Assembly (NCBI GenBank): GCA_963835585.1
Contig: CAWIGF010000002.1
Span: forward strand, 1-55,721
Direction of reading: 5' to 3'
Source: UBA10107 sp963835585
GTDB taxonomy: Archaea > Nanobdellota > Nanobdellia > Woesearchaeales > UBA10107
DNA length: 55,721 bases
Positions within the stretch are counted from its first letter, which is position 1. Every line of letters starts with the position of its first letter. The notes beneath the pieces were generated by a model. It made no database searches, had not been told where the DNA came from, and was given only the letters and a program-made list of their open reading frames with translations. Made by a program: the position numbers and the translations under genes. Below, in pieces: positions 41,606 to 49,535 of this stretch.

Positions 41606-41917
41606 ATGGCTAAAAAAGAACTAACCAAGGAACAGAAAAGAGACTTGGAAATCAAGATGGTTTCCGCCGTCAACCAGGCGCTTGCCTGCAGAAAGACAGA
41701 TATGGATGGTCCTGTCGAGAAAATAATGGGGCATGTCGTAAAGTTCGCTTCGCCGCAGAAGAATGACGTCGCAAAATTCTGCATGATCTCGGCGGCATCG
41801 AAAGCACTTTCAATTCTTGAAAGGAATCCGAAGATGACTGATAAGGAAGTGATCGCTAAAGTAATGCCGGAACTGCGTAGCATGATTGATGTTGTCGCAG
41901 AAGACCATCTAAAATAA
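41606..41917 (+). CDS. hypothetical protein, 103 aa
   Basis: A small helical soluble protein with a basic start (MAKKELTKEQKRDLEIKM). Not recognised. A TATA-like box (agatttatatttaacc) lies about 33 bases upstream and the mRNA would have a leader of a few bases. Convergent with tRNA-Lys. Confidence 0.6.
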   Translation: MAKKELTKEQKRDLEIKMVSAVNQALACRKTDMDGPVEKIMGHVVKFASPQKNDVAKFCMISAASKALSILERNPKMTDKEVIAKVMPELRSMIDVVAEDHLK

Positions 41918-41942
41918 TTATTTTTTATTGATTAAAAAAGAA

Positions 41943-42017
41943 TGAGCGGTAAGGGATTTGAACCCTCGACCCTCTGGTTAAGAGCCAGATGCGCTAACCA
42001 GGCTGCGCTAACCGCCC
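41943..42017 (-). tRNA. tRNA-Lys (anticodon CTT)
   Basis: Cloverleaf on the minus strand. Acceptor GGGCGGT pairs with ACCGCTC. The anticodon stem TCTGG/CCAGA encloses CTCTTAA with anticodon CTT. The T-loop is TTCAAAT. Discriminator A; no intron or encoded CCA. Its 3' flank and end (aagaatgagcg, plus sense) recur near 46.73 and 47.61 kb. Confidence 0.94.
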
Positions 42018-42234
42018 ATATTTATCCTTGGTTAAAATTGGTTTTTGCGCCCTCTAACCTTGTTTTAAGCGATTTCCACGCCTTTTTATAATTTGCCATT
42101 TCTGGCCTGTTTTTCATACAAATGCTACCCATAACCAACTTTAGCCTATGATATTATAACAAGATATATAAATAAGTACTACTTTCGAGTTACATCAAAT
42201 TTAGTTGGTCATTTGTTAGATTGATAGTGATATA

Positions 42235-42503
42235 ATGAACCATAAAACACAAAGAACTAAACACTCCAAAGAAAAACATCCAAGGATTCTTGTCGGTTCA
42301 CCTGTCTATTCCGATAAAAAATACGTTACTCCTAATTGGATAGAGAGCGTAAGAAACATATCATACGAAAACTATGATATTCTTGTTGTTGACAATAGCA
42401 GAACAGGGAAGAATAAGCGAAAAATACGGTCTTGTGCCTATTTTTCCGGAATACGGAAGGAGAAGTTCGCTTGATACCGAAGTATATAGGGGATTCTTCA
42501 AAT
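42235..42503 (+). pseudogene. N-terminal remnant of a glycosyltransferase-like gene
   Basis: The frame from 42235 encodes PRILVGSPVYSDKKYVTPNW then YDILVVDNSRTGK, the start of a family-2-like glycosyltransferase. Around 42415 the likely frame shifts, and continues as ISEKYGLVPIFPEYGRRSSL to a TGA at 42501-42503. The rest of the enzyme is missing. The stop overlaps the ATG of the following gene. Confidence 0.6.
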
Positions 42504-43434
42504 GAAGGAGCAAATTAGGCCGGCGAGGGAACTGCAGAATCCTGGATTCGTTCTTTTTGAAGGAATTGATTTTACTGGAAAATCTACTCTTGCAAAGGGT
42601 TTAGTAAATTATCTGAATTCCGATCTTAAATTAAATACGGCATACAGCTATAACAGTGGATTTTTGAATAGCATACCTGTCGATGAGAGGTTATTGTCGC
42701 AAATGAATAGCAAGGAAAAATCTAATTTTTTCTTTCCATTTTATCTCTCCGAGTCCCTTTCCTCGGATCCCGGGGAATTCAAGGAAATATTTCAAGATAG
42801 ATATTCTCCGAGCTTAGGGCTATACGCATTGATGAGGGCACATATGTCCTTCGATGAGATATCTCCTTTTATCAAAGGAAGCTTAAAACCAAAATATGTG
42901 TTTTTAGTGGAGTGCGATTACGATGAGCGTGTCAAAAGGTCTCGCGAGAGAAAGAATCTTACGAACTTGGAGGTATTGAGTATTTCATCCGAAAAGACGC
43001 ACAATTATTTTATCAATACATACCGTAGATTAATTGACGTGTTGGGAGTTCCTACCAAGATAATCAACACAACAAAACAATCTTGCTTTGAGTCAATTCA
43101 AAAGTGTGTTGCAGATATAAATGAAAAGAATATCTTGACATACCCTCTGCAGATTGATAGTCTTGTTGTTGATTTCGAATCACGAGTTTACGAATCAACA
43201 GCAAACGACATGCTCAAAGAAATTAATACTGGACAGAAATTACTTCCGATACTTGTAACTAGAAAGATTGATTCTTCTGGGAACTATATTAATACAATAA
43301 AAGATGGAAGGCATAGAGCTTATGCTGCGTGGAAGGCAAACGTCAAGTCAATACCTGCTTATATTAATTATGAAGTGGTTGATTCTCTTGATGAATTAAA
43401 ATTTAAAGCATTAAATGAGTTTACATTCAAATGA
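42502..43434 (+). CDS. thymidylate-kinase-like domain fused to ParB-like domain
   Basis: A 310-residue fusion. Residues 15-210 resemble thymidylate kinase: P-loop FEGIDFTGKSTLAKGL, an R-Y-S region DRYSPSLGLY, and a lid-like RVKRSRERKN. Residues about 225-305 resemble a ParB/sulfiredoxin-like domain (LLPILVTRKIDSSGN, then TIKDGRHRAYAAWKANVKSI, matching 'DG.HR..A....g...ip'). In known ParB-like proteins the DG-HR motif binds or hydrolyses nucleotides. A nucleotide-handling role, perhaps in a glycan or defence context, is inferred only from the fusion. Confidence 0.75.
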   Translation: MKEQIRPARELQNPGFVLFEGIDFTGKSTLAKGLVNYLNSDLKLNTAYSYNSGFLNSIPVDERLLSQMNSKEKSNFFFPFYLSESLSSDPGEFKEIFQDRYSPSLGLYALMRAHMSFDEISPFIKGSLKPKYVFLVECDYDERVKRSRERKNLTNLEVLSISSEKTHNYFINTYRRLIDVLGVPTKIINTTKQSCFESIQKCVADINEKNILTYPLQIDSLVVDFESRVYESTANDMLKEINTGQKLLPILVTRKIDSSGNYINTIKDGRHRAYAAWKANVKSIPAYINYEVVDSLDELKFKALNEFTFK

Positions 43435-43473
43435 GGTAAATTTAGAAAAACTTTTGAATAAAAATAATAAGTT

Positions 43474-43932
43474 TCACTTGGAGTTAGGCTTGATGTATAT
43501 TCCACTGGATTTGAATCCATTTTTGTAATCCTTTTGCAATAAATGGACAATCTCTTTTGGGTGGAATTCTATTTCGTGTAGTTTGTTGATTTCAACCCAC
43601 TCAATTCCTTTTATGTGCCCCGACGCCAGGCAAGGGTCGAGAAGGTGCGTCTCTTTACCGCTTATTATTTTGCCCAGGAAAATGACGGAGAGAACATTTT
43701 TTCCCCTGTCTTTTTCAATCCATTCCTGCAAATAAAGAAGTTTCTCTATTTTAATATCATAATTTGTCTCCTCTTTTACTTCCCTGACTGCAGTCTCTTC
43801 CAAAGATTCAGTGCCTTCGATGCCTCCTCCGGGCAAAAGATAGAATTCTCCGCTGGAATACTTGCTTCTCAAAAGAAGAATCTTCCCCTCTTTTATGAGG
43901 ACAACTGCTGGCCTTATTGTTTTTTGTGTCAT
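43474..43932 (-). CDS. Nudix hydrolase
   Basis: A 152-residue Nudix enzyme. The Nudix box is complete: GGIEGTESLEETAVREVKEE followed by TNYDI (Gx5Ex7REUxEExGU, with N in place of the last G). Short N-terminal strand IRPAVVLIKEGKILLLR. Likely hydrolyses a nucleoside diphosphate derivative. TATA-like box (ctgtttaaataag) centred 28 bases upstream. Confidence 0.92.
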   Translation of the reverse strand: MTQKTIRPAVVLIKEGKILLLRSKYSSGEFYLLPGGGIEGTESLEETAVREVKEETNYDIKIEKLLYLQEWIEKDRGKNVLSVIFLGKIISGKETHLLDPCLASGHIKGIEWVEINKLHEIEFHPKEIVHLLQKDYKNGFKSSGIYIKPNSK

Positions 43933-44121
43933 GTTTTCAATAATAAAATTTTCTGTTTAAATAAGTACCTCTTGTTTGGTTTGAATTGTTTTAATTCTTC
44001 AAACACTCGCTACAAACACCGCCCATATTTACTTATTCTTTTTTGAGCTATTTAAATACCTTTCTTAAGACACGGCAAAAATGACGGAAATCTATATATA
44101 ATAGGTGGATTTTTCACGTTC

Positions 44122-44610
44122 ATGACAAATCCAATGATGTACAGGGTTTTCTTGCGGGAAGAAAGAACCGATCCTCAAAATGAACTCACATTAAGTTATC
44201 GTGTTTCTGCCATGGATATTCTTGCGTGGGTTTATTCAGATCCAAAATGGAAACCAACTTTAGAAGAACAAATAGAAAAAACTGCCGTCGGTGGATAAAA
44301 AATAAAGGTATTGCCAGAAGAAGTAGATGGTCATCTTGTCATAATCAATGATGGATATCCTGTTGGAATAGCTCACAAAAAAGAAGAACTTGAGGAAAAG
44401 ATGTATTCCATAGCAAAAAAATATGCAGAAGGTGTAGCTGAGAGTTTATCATCTGATCGCAATCACAACTACATTTTCATTGATGTGACATCAAGAGGAG
44501 ACAAGGCTAAAGCAGAAGAATTGTCCAAAATAATAGAAAATGTTTCTGTTCCTGGCGAATACTCTGATTCTCTTTCAACATTAAGAAGGATAAAAGCAGC
44601 AAAATTATGA
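44122..44610 (+). pseudogene. hypothetical gene interrupted by an in-frame TAA
   Basis: The frame from 44122 (MTNPMMYRVFLREERTDPQN) ends at TAA 44296-44298 after 58 codons and then continues in the same frame to 44610 (VLPEEVDGHLVIINDGYPVG and on). A TATA-like box (atatataatagg) is centred about 25 bases before 44122. The second part has no promoter of its own and only a TTG start at 44311. It reads as one gene of about 162 codons with a nonsense codon. Family not recognised. Sequencing error, decay or readthrough are all possible. Confidence 0.55.
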
Positions 44611-44634
44611 TTCTAATAAATTAGCATTTTGTTA

Positions 44635-45096
44635 TTATCGGACTACTTCTTTGAATAGAATAATAGACACGACAAAAGAAACTATGATATCCAAGGCAAC
44701 CAGTATGCAAAGCAGACAGTATGTTCCGATCATCGCTTCTTGCAGCAATATCATATACGCCGAGAAGATTGTCGCCAAAAATAATATGATTACTATCAAT
44801 GTGGATGATATTCTCTTTCCTAAATGCCCCTTGATGTGGCTTTTCATAAAAACATGAATCGTAAGTCCTAGAACGATAATGCATGTCGCCAACGCGAACA
44901 ACGCAATAGAAAATCCGCTGACATCAGTCGCGATTGATGTATTTGCTGAGCATGTAATTGAAGAAAGGTTGCAGAACGGATTTATTCCAAACAATCCAAG
45001 GTAGGTAAGGTATCCTGTCAGGGCGATACCGACGATTATGATTTTCATGAGAAGCGAAGCGAGCTTCTTTTCCTCATTTATGACTGGATGCTTCAT
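44635..45096 (-). CDS. vitamin K epoxide reductase (VKOR) family protein
   Basis: A 153-residue membrane protein with four transmembrane helices. Cysteines are arranged as in VKOR: a loop pair CNLSSITC (residues 42-49), the conserved Ser/Gly in DVSGFS, and the active-site CxxC in GTYCLLCIL near helix 4. It would oxidise a thioredoxin-like partner and pass electrons to quinone, supporting disulfide formation outside the cell. No thioredoxin domain is fused. Confidence 0.88.
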   Translation of the reverse strand: MKHPVINEEKKLASLLMKIIIVGIALTGYLTYLGLFGINPFCNLSSITCSANTSIATDVSGFSIALFALATCIIVLGLTIHVFMKSHIKGHLGKRISSTLIVIILFLATIFSAYMILLQEAMIGTYCLLCILVALDIIVSFVVSIILFKEVVR

Positions 45097-45142
45097 ATTC
45101 TTTCTTGAGAGAAAAGAGTATTAAAATCTATTGGTGTGTCGT

Positions 45143-45994
45143 TTATATGAGCCTATTTCTATCGGCAGATAGGTCTGAATTTAGGCGCTTGAGAACATTA
45201 TTCCTGTATTTTTCCTGCCCCTCGTATTTCTTTGATAACGCTAGATAGTCATTCCGTATTTCTTCTATTGTTTTTTGCCTTATGCCTCTCAATTGATTGA
45301 ATATCGCAGGATTCGCGACAGCGGCCCTGCCGATCATGACTCCTTTTACGCCTTGGTCCTTCAAATTCTCAACGGTTTCCTTCGAGCTTATGTCTCCGTT
45401 CGCGATAATTATCTTTTCTGTCTTGACGCATTCCGCATAGGCAGAAAAATCAGCCGGATCGGAATATTTCTGCGTGCCATGCCTTGCATGCACTATGAAG
45501 AAATCAGGGTCCGTTCCATTTATCATGTTCAGGTATGTCTTTTTGCTTTTTTCGAATTGGTTCATTCCCAATCTCATCTTCACAGAAACAGGATAGTTGT
45601 GATCCCGCATGATCTGTATGAATCGCTTGACTTTTGAAATGCGCTTTATCATCGCGCATCCCTCTCCTATGTTGATGACGTCTGGGCTCGGACAGCCGAG
45701 ATTGAAGTTAAATCCGGCAAATCCTTTTTGCGGCTCGAACATCTTCAGGAACTTCTCTATGTTCTGCTCCTTGCTTGGGAGCAGCTGGATTATCGTTGGC
45801 GTCTCGTCATGGAATTTTATTCTCGACCATGTCGCCGCATTCTTTTTTGCAAGTCCCTCTATGCGCGTCATTTCCGTGAATGTGATGTCTGCCCCGTTTT
45901 GGTAGCATAGCGTCCTGAATGCGCTGTCGCTTATGTCTTCCATTGGCGCTACGCAATAGATGAATTCCTGTTCTATCTTCCTGAGAAGGTCCAT
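45143..45994 (-). CDS. dus: tRNA-dihydrouridine synthase
   Basis: A 283-residue Dus-family flavoenzyme. Family motifs in order: APMEDISDSAFR, ITFTEMTRIEGL, the NFNLGCPSPDV block with the active-site-loop cysteine slightly later (GEGCAMIKR), VSVKMRLGMNQ, FFIVHARHGTQKYSDPADF, IIIANGDISS and VKGVMIGRAAVANPAIF. It reduces uridine in tRNA D-loops using FMN and NADPH. Probably a housekeeping gene. TATA-like box 28 bases upstream. Confidence 0.95.
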   Translation of the reverse strand: MDLLRKIEQEFIYCVAPMEDISDSAFRTLCYQNGADITFTEMTRIEGLAKKNAATWSRIKFHDETPTIIQLLPSKEQNIEKFLKMFEPQKGFAGFNFNLGCPSPDVINIGEGCAMIKRISKVKRFIQIMRDHNYPVSVKMRLGMNQFEKSKKTYLNMINGTDPDFFIVHARHGTQKYSDPADFSAYAECVKTEKIIIANGDISSKETVENLKDQGVKGVMIGRAAVANPAIFNQLRGIRQKTIEEIRNDYLALSKKYEGQEKYRNNVLKRLNSDLSADRNRLI

Positions 45995-46072
45995 ATAGTA
46001 TATGCCATAGGATTCCTTTTAAATATTCTCACTAATCCGTATACTTATAAATGAAAACAATTTATCAAAAAA

Positions 46073-46729
46073 ATGCTAAAGGATTTGCTCGAAGGACGAA
46101 GAAGCATTTCTCAATTCATAGACAAGCCAGTTCATCCAGAGACGATTGATGAGATAATTGATCTCTCGAGAAACGCACCTTCCAGCTGCAATACCCAACC
46201 ATGGTTCTTTTTGGTCTTTAACACGTCAGGAGAAAAAGATAGATTGAATGAATACATACAAAAGGGATATGAGCATACAAAAAAAGATTTTGAAAAAAAG
46301 CTGTTTGGTCCATTATACAACAAGATACTTACCTCTTTTTCCAGATATGGCAGATTTGACAAGGCGCCTGTATATGTCCTTTTGTTCGCAAGACCGTATG
46401 ATACACCAATACTGTCTCATGTGATGAAATTTATTCGTGATGAGAAAATACAAAGAATAGGAGAAGAGTCAGTAACTACCAGTGCTGCGATGGCGATGCA
46501 AAACTTTCTGCTTGTTGCCCATGACAAAGGATTGGGAACGAGAGTCAAAGATGGCATTAAATTCCTGATGAACTTCGAATCGCTAAAAGATGAATTCTAT
46601 GATGAGTTTAAAATTCCGGACAATTACAAGTTGATATCTGGCATCCAATTAGGATATCCGACAGCGGATGCGTTGAAAAGAAAGCGACCAAAGCAATTGC
46701 CCTTGGATGATATCAGAAGGTATGTTTGA
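46073..46729 (+). CDS. nitroreductase-family protein
   Basis: A 218-residue FMN-binding nitroreductase: RRSISQFIDKPVHPETIDEI, then RNAPSSCNTQPWFFLVF (the FMN-phosphate and flavin contact regions), and a C-terminal SGIQLGYPTADALKRKRP. Physiological substrate unknown. Leaderless start predicted from cttataaatg 27 bases upstream. Confidence 0.92.
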   Translation: MLKDLLEGRRSISQFIDKPVHPETIDEIIDLSRNAPSSCNTQPWFFLVFNTSGEKDRLNEYIQKGYEHTKKDFEKKLFGPLYNKILTSFSRYGRFDKAPVYVLLFARPYDTPILSHVMKFIRDEKIQRIGEESVTTSAAMAMQNFLLVAHDKGLGTRVKDGIKFLMNFESLKDEFYDEFKIPDNYKLISGIQLGYPTADALKRKRPKQLPLDDIRRYV

Positions 46730-46746
46730 AGAATGAGCGTCGTGGC
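46729..46746 (-). repeat. tRNA-3'-end-like repeat, copy 1
   Basis: aagaatgagcgtcgtggc, identical at 47607-47624. The first 11 bases match the 3' end and flank of tRNA-Lys (41938-41948). Confidence 0.55.
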
Positions 46747-46862
46747 AGCAGGAATATCCTATTTGAGAGGGCCAACACCAATTTGGAAAGACCAAGGAAT
46801 TATGGAAGATGAAGAAAGCAATTTCTGATTTTTTGAGATAACAAGGGATAAAATTAGATTAA

Positions 46863-47525
46863 TTATTTGTTGCAGTTGACTAACTTCTTATTGAATTCCT
46901 GTAGTATACTTGATTCTCCTCTTGCTAATCTTCTGCCCTCCTCAGTGAGAAGATTTTTGGAATTTCTTATCAGATGATTTATATTTCCATACAGGCTTTC
47001 ATCCCCTTTGTCTTTTTTTGAGATAAAATAAGGAACATGTTGTTTGCTTGAAAATGAAATAATTCTTATCAAGCCGATTGTCCCCAGTGCGTCTATGTTG
47101 TCTGCGTCGAACATTATTCTTGCTTCCATGGAAAGTTCGTCGATAGTATTTGGTATCGTTTCCTTCGGAGCATAAGCACGGTTGTGATTTATTATGACGT
47201 GATAAACATCCTTTAATTTTTCACCTGGAAAATCAAACTTAGGCAGGAGTTTATTGGCTTGTTTTGCTCCAAAGACATGATGTAGTTTAACCGGGGCGTC
47301 TCTGCCGAACGCGATATCATGCAGTAATGAGGAAGCCACCAACACATCATAATCTATGTGTTCGTAATCTTCTGCGATTCCTAAGGCTGTATGCAGAACT
47401 CGTTTGGCATGCCCGTAATCGTGTCCGCTATCTTCAAATTGCAGTGTTTTTTCAACATAAAGATCCAAGTAGCTCCAGTCGACAGTCTTTGTTAACTTAG
47501 AAATGCCTTCTAATGTTTTTTTCAT
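46863..47525 (-). CDS. HD-domain phosphohydrolase
   Basis: A 220-residue HD-superfamily protein. Metal ligands are visible as H in GHDYGHAKRVL, the HD pair in LLHDIAFGRD, and a later Asp in MFDADNIDALG. Likely a phosphohydrolase acting on a nucleotide; substrate unknown. TATA-like box (ccttttatttaaac) about 25 bases upstream. Confidence 0.88.
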   Translation of the reverse strand: MKKTLEGISKLTKTVDWSYLDLYVEKTLQFEDSGHDYGHAKRVLHTALGIAEDYEHIDYDVLVASSLLHDIAFGRDAPVKLHHVFGAKQANKLLPKFDFPGEKLKDVYHVIINHNRAYAPKETIPNTIDELSMEARIMFDADNIDALGTIGLIRIISFSSKQHVPYFISKKDKGDESLYGNINHLIRNSKNLLTEEGRRLARGESSILQEFNKKLVNCNK

Positions 47526-47606
47526 AAAAAGCGAAACTGGACCTTTTATTTAAACTATTCTCTTCTGACTATTTTATTCAATTATGTGCTTTGTAAAACA
47601 TGAACA

Positions 47607-47624
47607 AAGAATGAGCGTCGTGGC
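47607..47624 (-). repeat. tRNA-3'-end-like repeat, copy 2
   Basis: Exact copy of 46729-46746. More distant versions are gagcaccatggcccgga (48124-48140) and aagcgccgtgaccc (48613-48626). Confidence 0.55.
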
Positions 47625-47673
47625 CCGTCTTGGTAACTTTTGATGCAATTTGTGCACCAAAAACAAAGAAATT

Positions 47674-47976
47674 TCACTTTTCTTTGAAAATCAGGTAATA
47701 AATAGAATATTTCTTTAATAAGAGTCCTGATGAAACTGTTCTAAATGCCTTCTTTTTACTTATTATTTTTGGGCTTATGAATATTTGATTTTTTAGACTT
47801 TTGTGTATTCCATTTACTACAATTCGAATTTTTCCTAGTTTTATTGGTTCGTATTGCTTATCCAATAAATCTTCCCATAGATTCGATTCGATTTTTTCTT
47901 TGATTTCTTTAATTTTGATTTTCTCTTTCTTGATGTATTTTTTTACTTTTTCGGGAAATTCAAATTTTATTTTCAT
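47674..47976 (-). CDS. hypothetical protein, 100 aa
   Basis: A very Lys/Ile-rich small protein: an N-terminal charged helix (FPEKVKKYIKKEKIKIKEIK), then a mixed alpha/beta part. Not recognised. The composition is more AT-driven than in neighbours. It lies between two tRNA-derived repeats, so possibly acquired. Confidence 0.5.
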   Translation of the reverse strand: MKIKFEFPEKVKKYIKKEKIKIKEIKEKIESNLWEDLLDKQYEPIKLGKIRIVVNGIHKSLKNQIFISPKIISKKKAFRTVSSGLLLKKYSIYYLIFKEK

Positions 47977-48163
47977 ATTGTTCTTTGTTGTTTTTTGTGT
48001 TTAAAAATGCTTCTAAAAGAAAAAAATTAAAAGCACTTTTTTGTTTCAACGCCGTAACTCACAGAAAATTGAAAACGGCCATAGCGTCAATTTGTTTGAT
48101 TTCTAGACTCTAGAAACGAGTTTGAGCACCATGGCCCGGATTTAGCTGTTTTTTTGGGTGTAT

Positions 48164-48575
48164 TTATGGTGTAATGCCAAACATAATTTGCACCAATTCA
48201 ATTAGTTTGGTCAAACTCAAAAATCCACCAACCAATAACGGAACATACATCAATACTGCTTTTTCTTTATGCTTCCAAAAACTAATGGCAGCGAGAATAA
48301 AAGATATGGCTCCCAATAATACAACGAAACTTTGTTCGGTAATTAGGGATAAAATTGCTGTAATGAAACCTAAACAAGTTGCGATAATTCCTATTTTATC
48401 AGTTGGCAAAAATTTCCTTTTTCGTTGCTGTTCAGGTATAAAGCAAGCTATTAATCCTACGATAAAAACAAATGCCCCGAATATATCTATATCTATGCCC
48501 CATAGTGCGTTTGTGAGTATGCTTGCTAAAAAGATTATAACCCCCTGCAATCATTAAGCCTATTGATGTTTTCAT
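48164..48575 (-). CDS. small membrane protein with a frameshift in a C5 run
   Basis: The frame ending at 48164 encodes four transmembrane helices (VIIFLASILTNALWG and on). Its natural start is the ATG at 48575, encoding MKTSIGLMIAG in the neighbouring frame; the two join if one base of the run of five C at 48541-48545 is dropped, giving MKTSIGLMIAGVIIFLASIL. The upstream frame as it stands ends out of phase. A sequencing error in the run or a real frameshift would look the same. No family recognised. Confidence 0.6.
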
Positions 48576-48764
48576 ATTTTTAAAATTTGATCCTACTTCA
48601 ATATTATAAATTAAGCGCCGTGACCCAGCGACCCCCATTTGTTCAGAACTGAAATGGTTTATTCAGCATTTTGCACGTCTTATAGCCCTTCTTAAGACAT
48701 TCAGACTATTTAATTTTTTCTTTTTCGTCGTCATTTATGGGCAAATTTAACAAAATTATCTTTT

Positions 48765-49415
48765 ATGAGATTGTGCAGATATTGTCAAAGTCAACTAAGT
48801 GATTCCGAATTTCATTTGTGCAAAAAATGCGAAGATAGGCTTCAATACAAGTATGAAAAAGCAGCAAGACCTTATTGGGAAGCAAAGGCATCTTATCATC
48901 CAGATATGACTATAAATTGGAAGCAAGGATTTTTCAGAGAAAAAGACCTTCCAATCCATGAAATAAAGTATCTCATCGAAGAAGATGTCTATTTCTTTTA
49001 CTATAGATTCAAAGCAGTCGGCATAAAAGGAGGCAGAGAAACAGCCTACCTTTTAATGCCTCGCTTCAATGAGAGCCTTATTCATTTCTTTCTTTGCAAA
49101 TCAATAGAGGAATATATTAAGGGGTTTACAGGGGATGTTCGGCTCTACACCACCAAAAAGCCAGACATAGTGTTTGGTGCGGGCGGGCGAAAATTCGCTG
49201 TTGAGGTCGAGACGGGGAGCGGGGCGAGCCACCCCAAAAGACTGCGGGCGAAAGTTAAACAGCTAAAGAAAGAATATGAAGACAGATGGTTCTTTGTTGT
49301 ATCAAGCTACAAGCTTAGAGAGAAATATGCAAAGTTCGGAAAGACATTGTTGCGGGGCGAGGTTACGGGCGAAATTCAAAAGATTTTCAGGGAAAACTCT
49401 AAACAGCCTGAGTGA
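48765..49415 (+). CDS. zinc-ribbon protein with PD-(D/E)XK-like domain
   Basis: A 216-residue protein. An N-terminal zinc ribbon (CRYCQS...CKKCED, residues 4-22) is followed by a linker domain and a nuclease-like core: KKPDIVFGAGGRKFAVEVET (PD...E-x-E) and a basic helix HPKRLRAKVKQLKKEYE. This matches PD-(D/E)XK proteins often encoded by archaeal plasmids and integrated elements; the usual Lys is replaced by Glu (EVE), as in some of them. Confidence 0.65.
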   Translation: MRLCRYCQSQLSDSEFHLCKKCEDRLQYKYEKAARPYWEAKASYHPDMTINWKQGFFREKDLPIHEIKYLIEEDVYFFYYRFKAVGIKGGRETAYLLMPRFNESLIHFFLCKSIEEYIKGFTGDVRLYTTKKPDIVFGAGGRKFAVEVETGSGASHPKRLRAKVKQLKKEYEDRWFFVVSSYKLREKYAKFGKTLLRGEVTGEIQKIFRENSKQPE

Positions 49416-49535
49416 AGCCTGCGATGAAGGAATACAGCCAACGGCGGGTTGAATTGTTTGGGCATAATATAGCTCCCCTAAGCTTCGAATTAAGGTGTTA
49501 CAGACTTCCAGAAGGCAAAATGATAAAATTAACAC

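Noticed and set aside
46734..46829. 31-codon frame MSVVAAGISYLRG
   Set aside because: It starts inside the tRNA-like repeat and has no promoter or ribosome binding site of its own.
49302..49535. Minus-strand 77-codon frame
   Set aside because: Largely antisense to the zinc-ribbon/PD-(D/E)XK gene and without promoter features.
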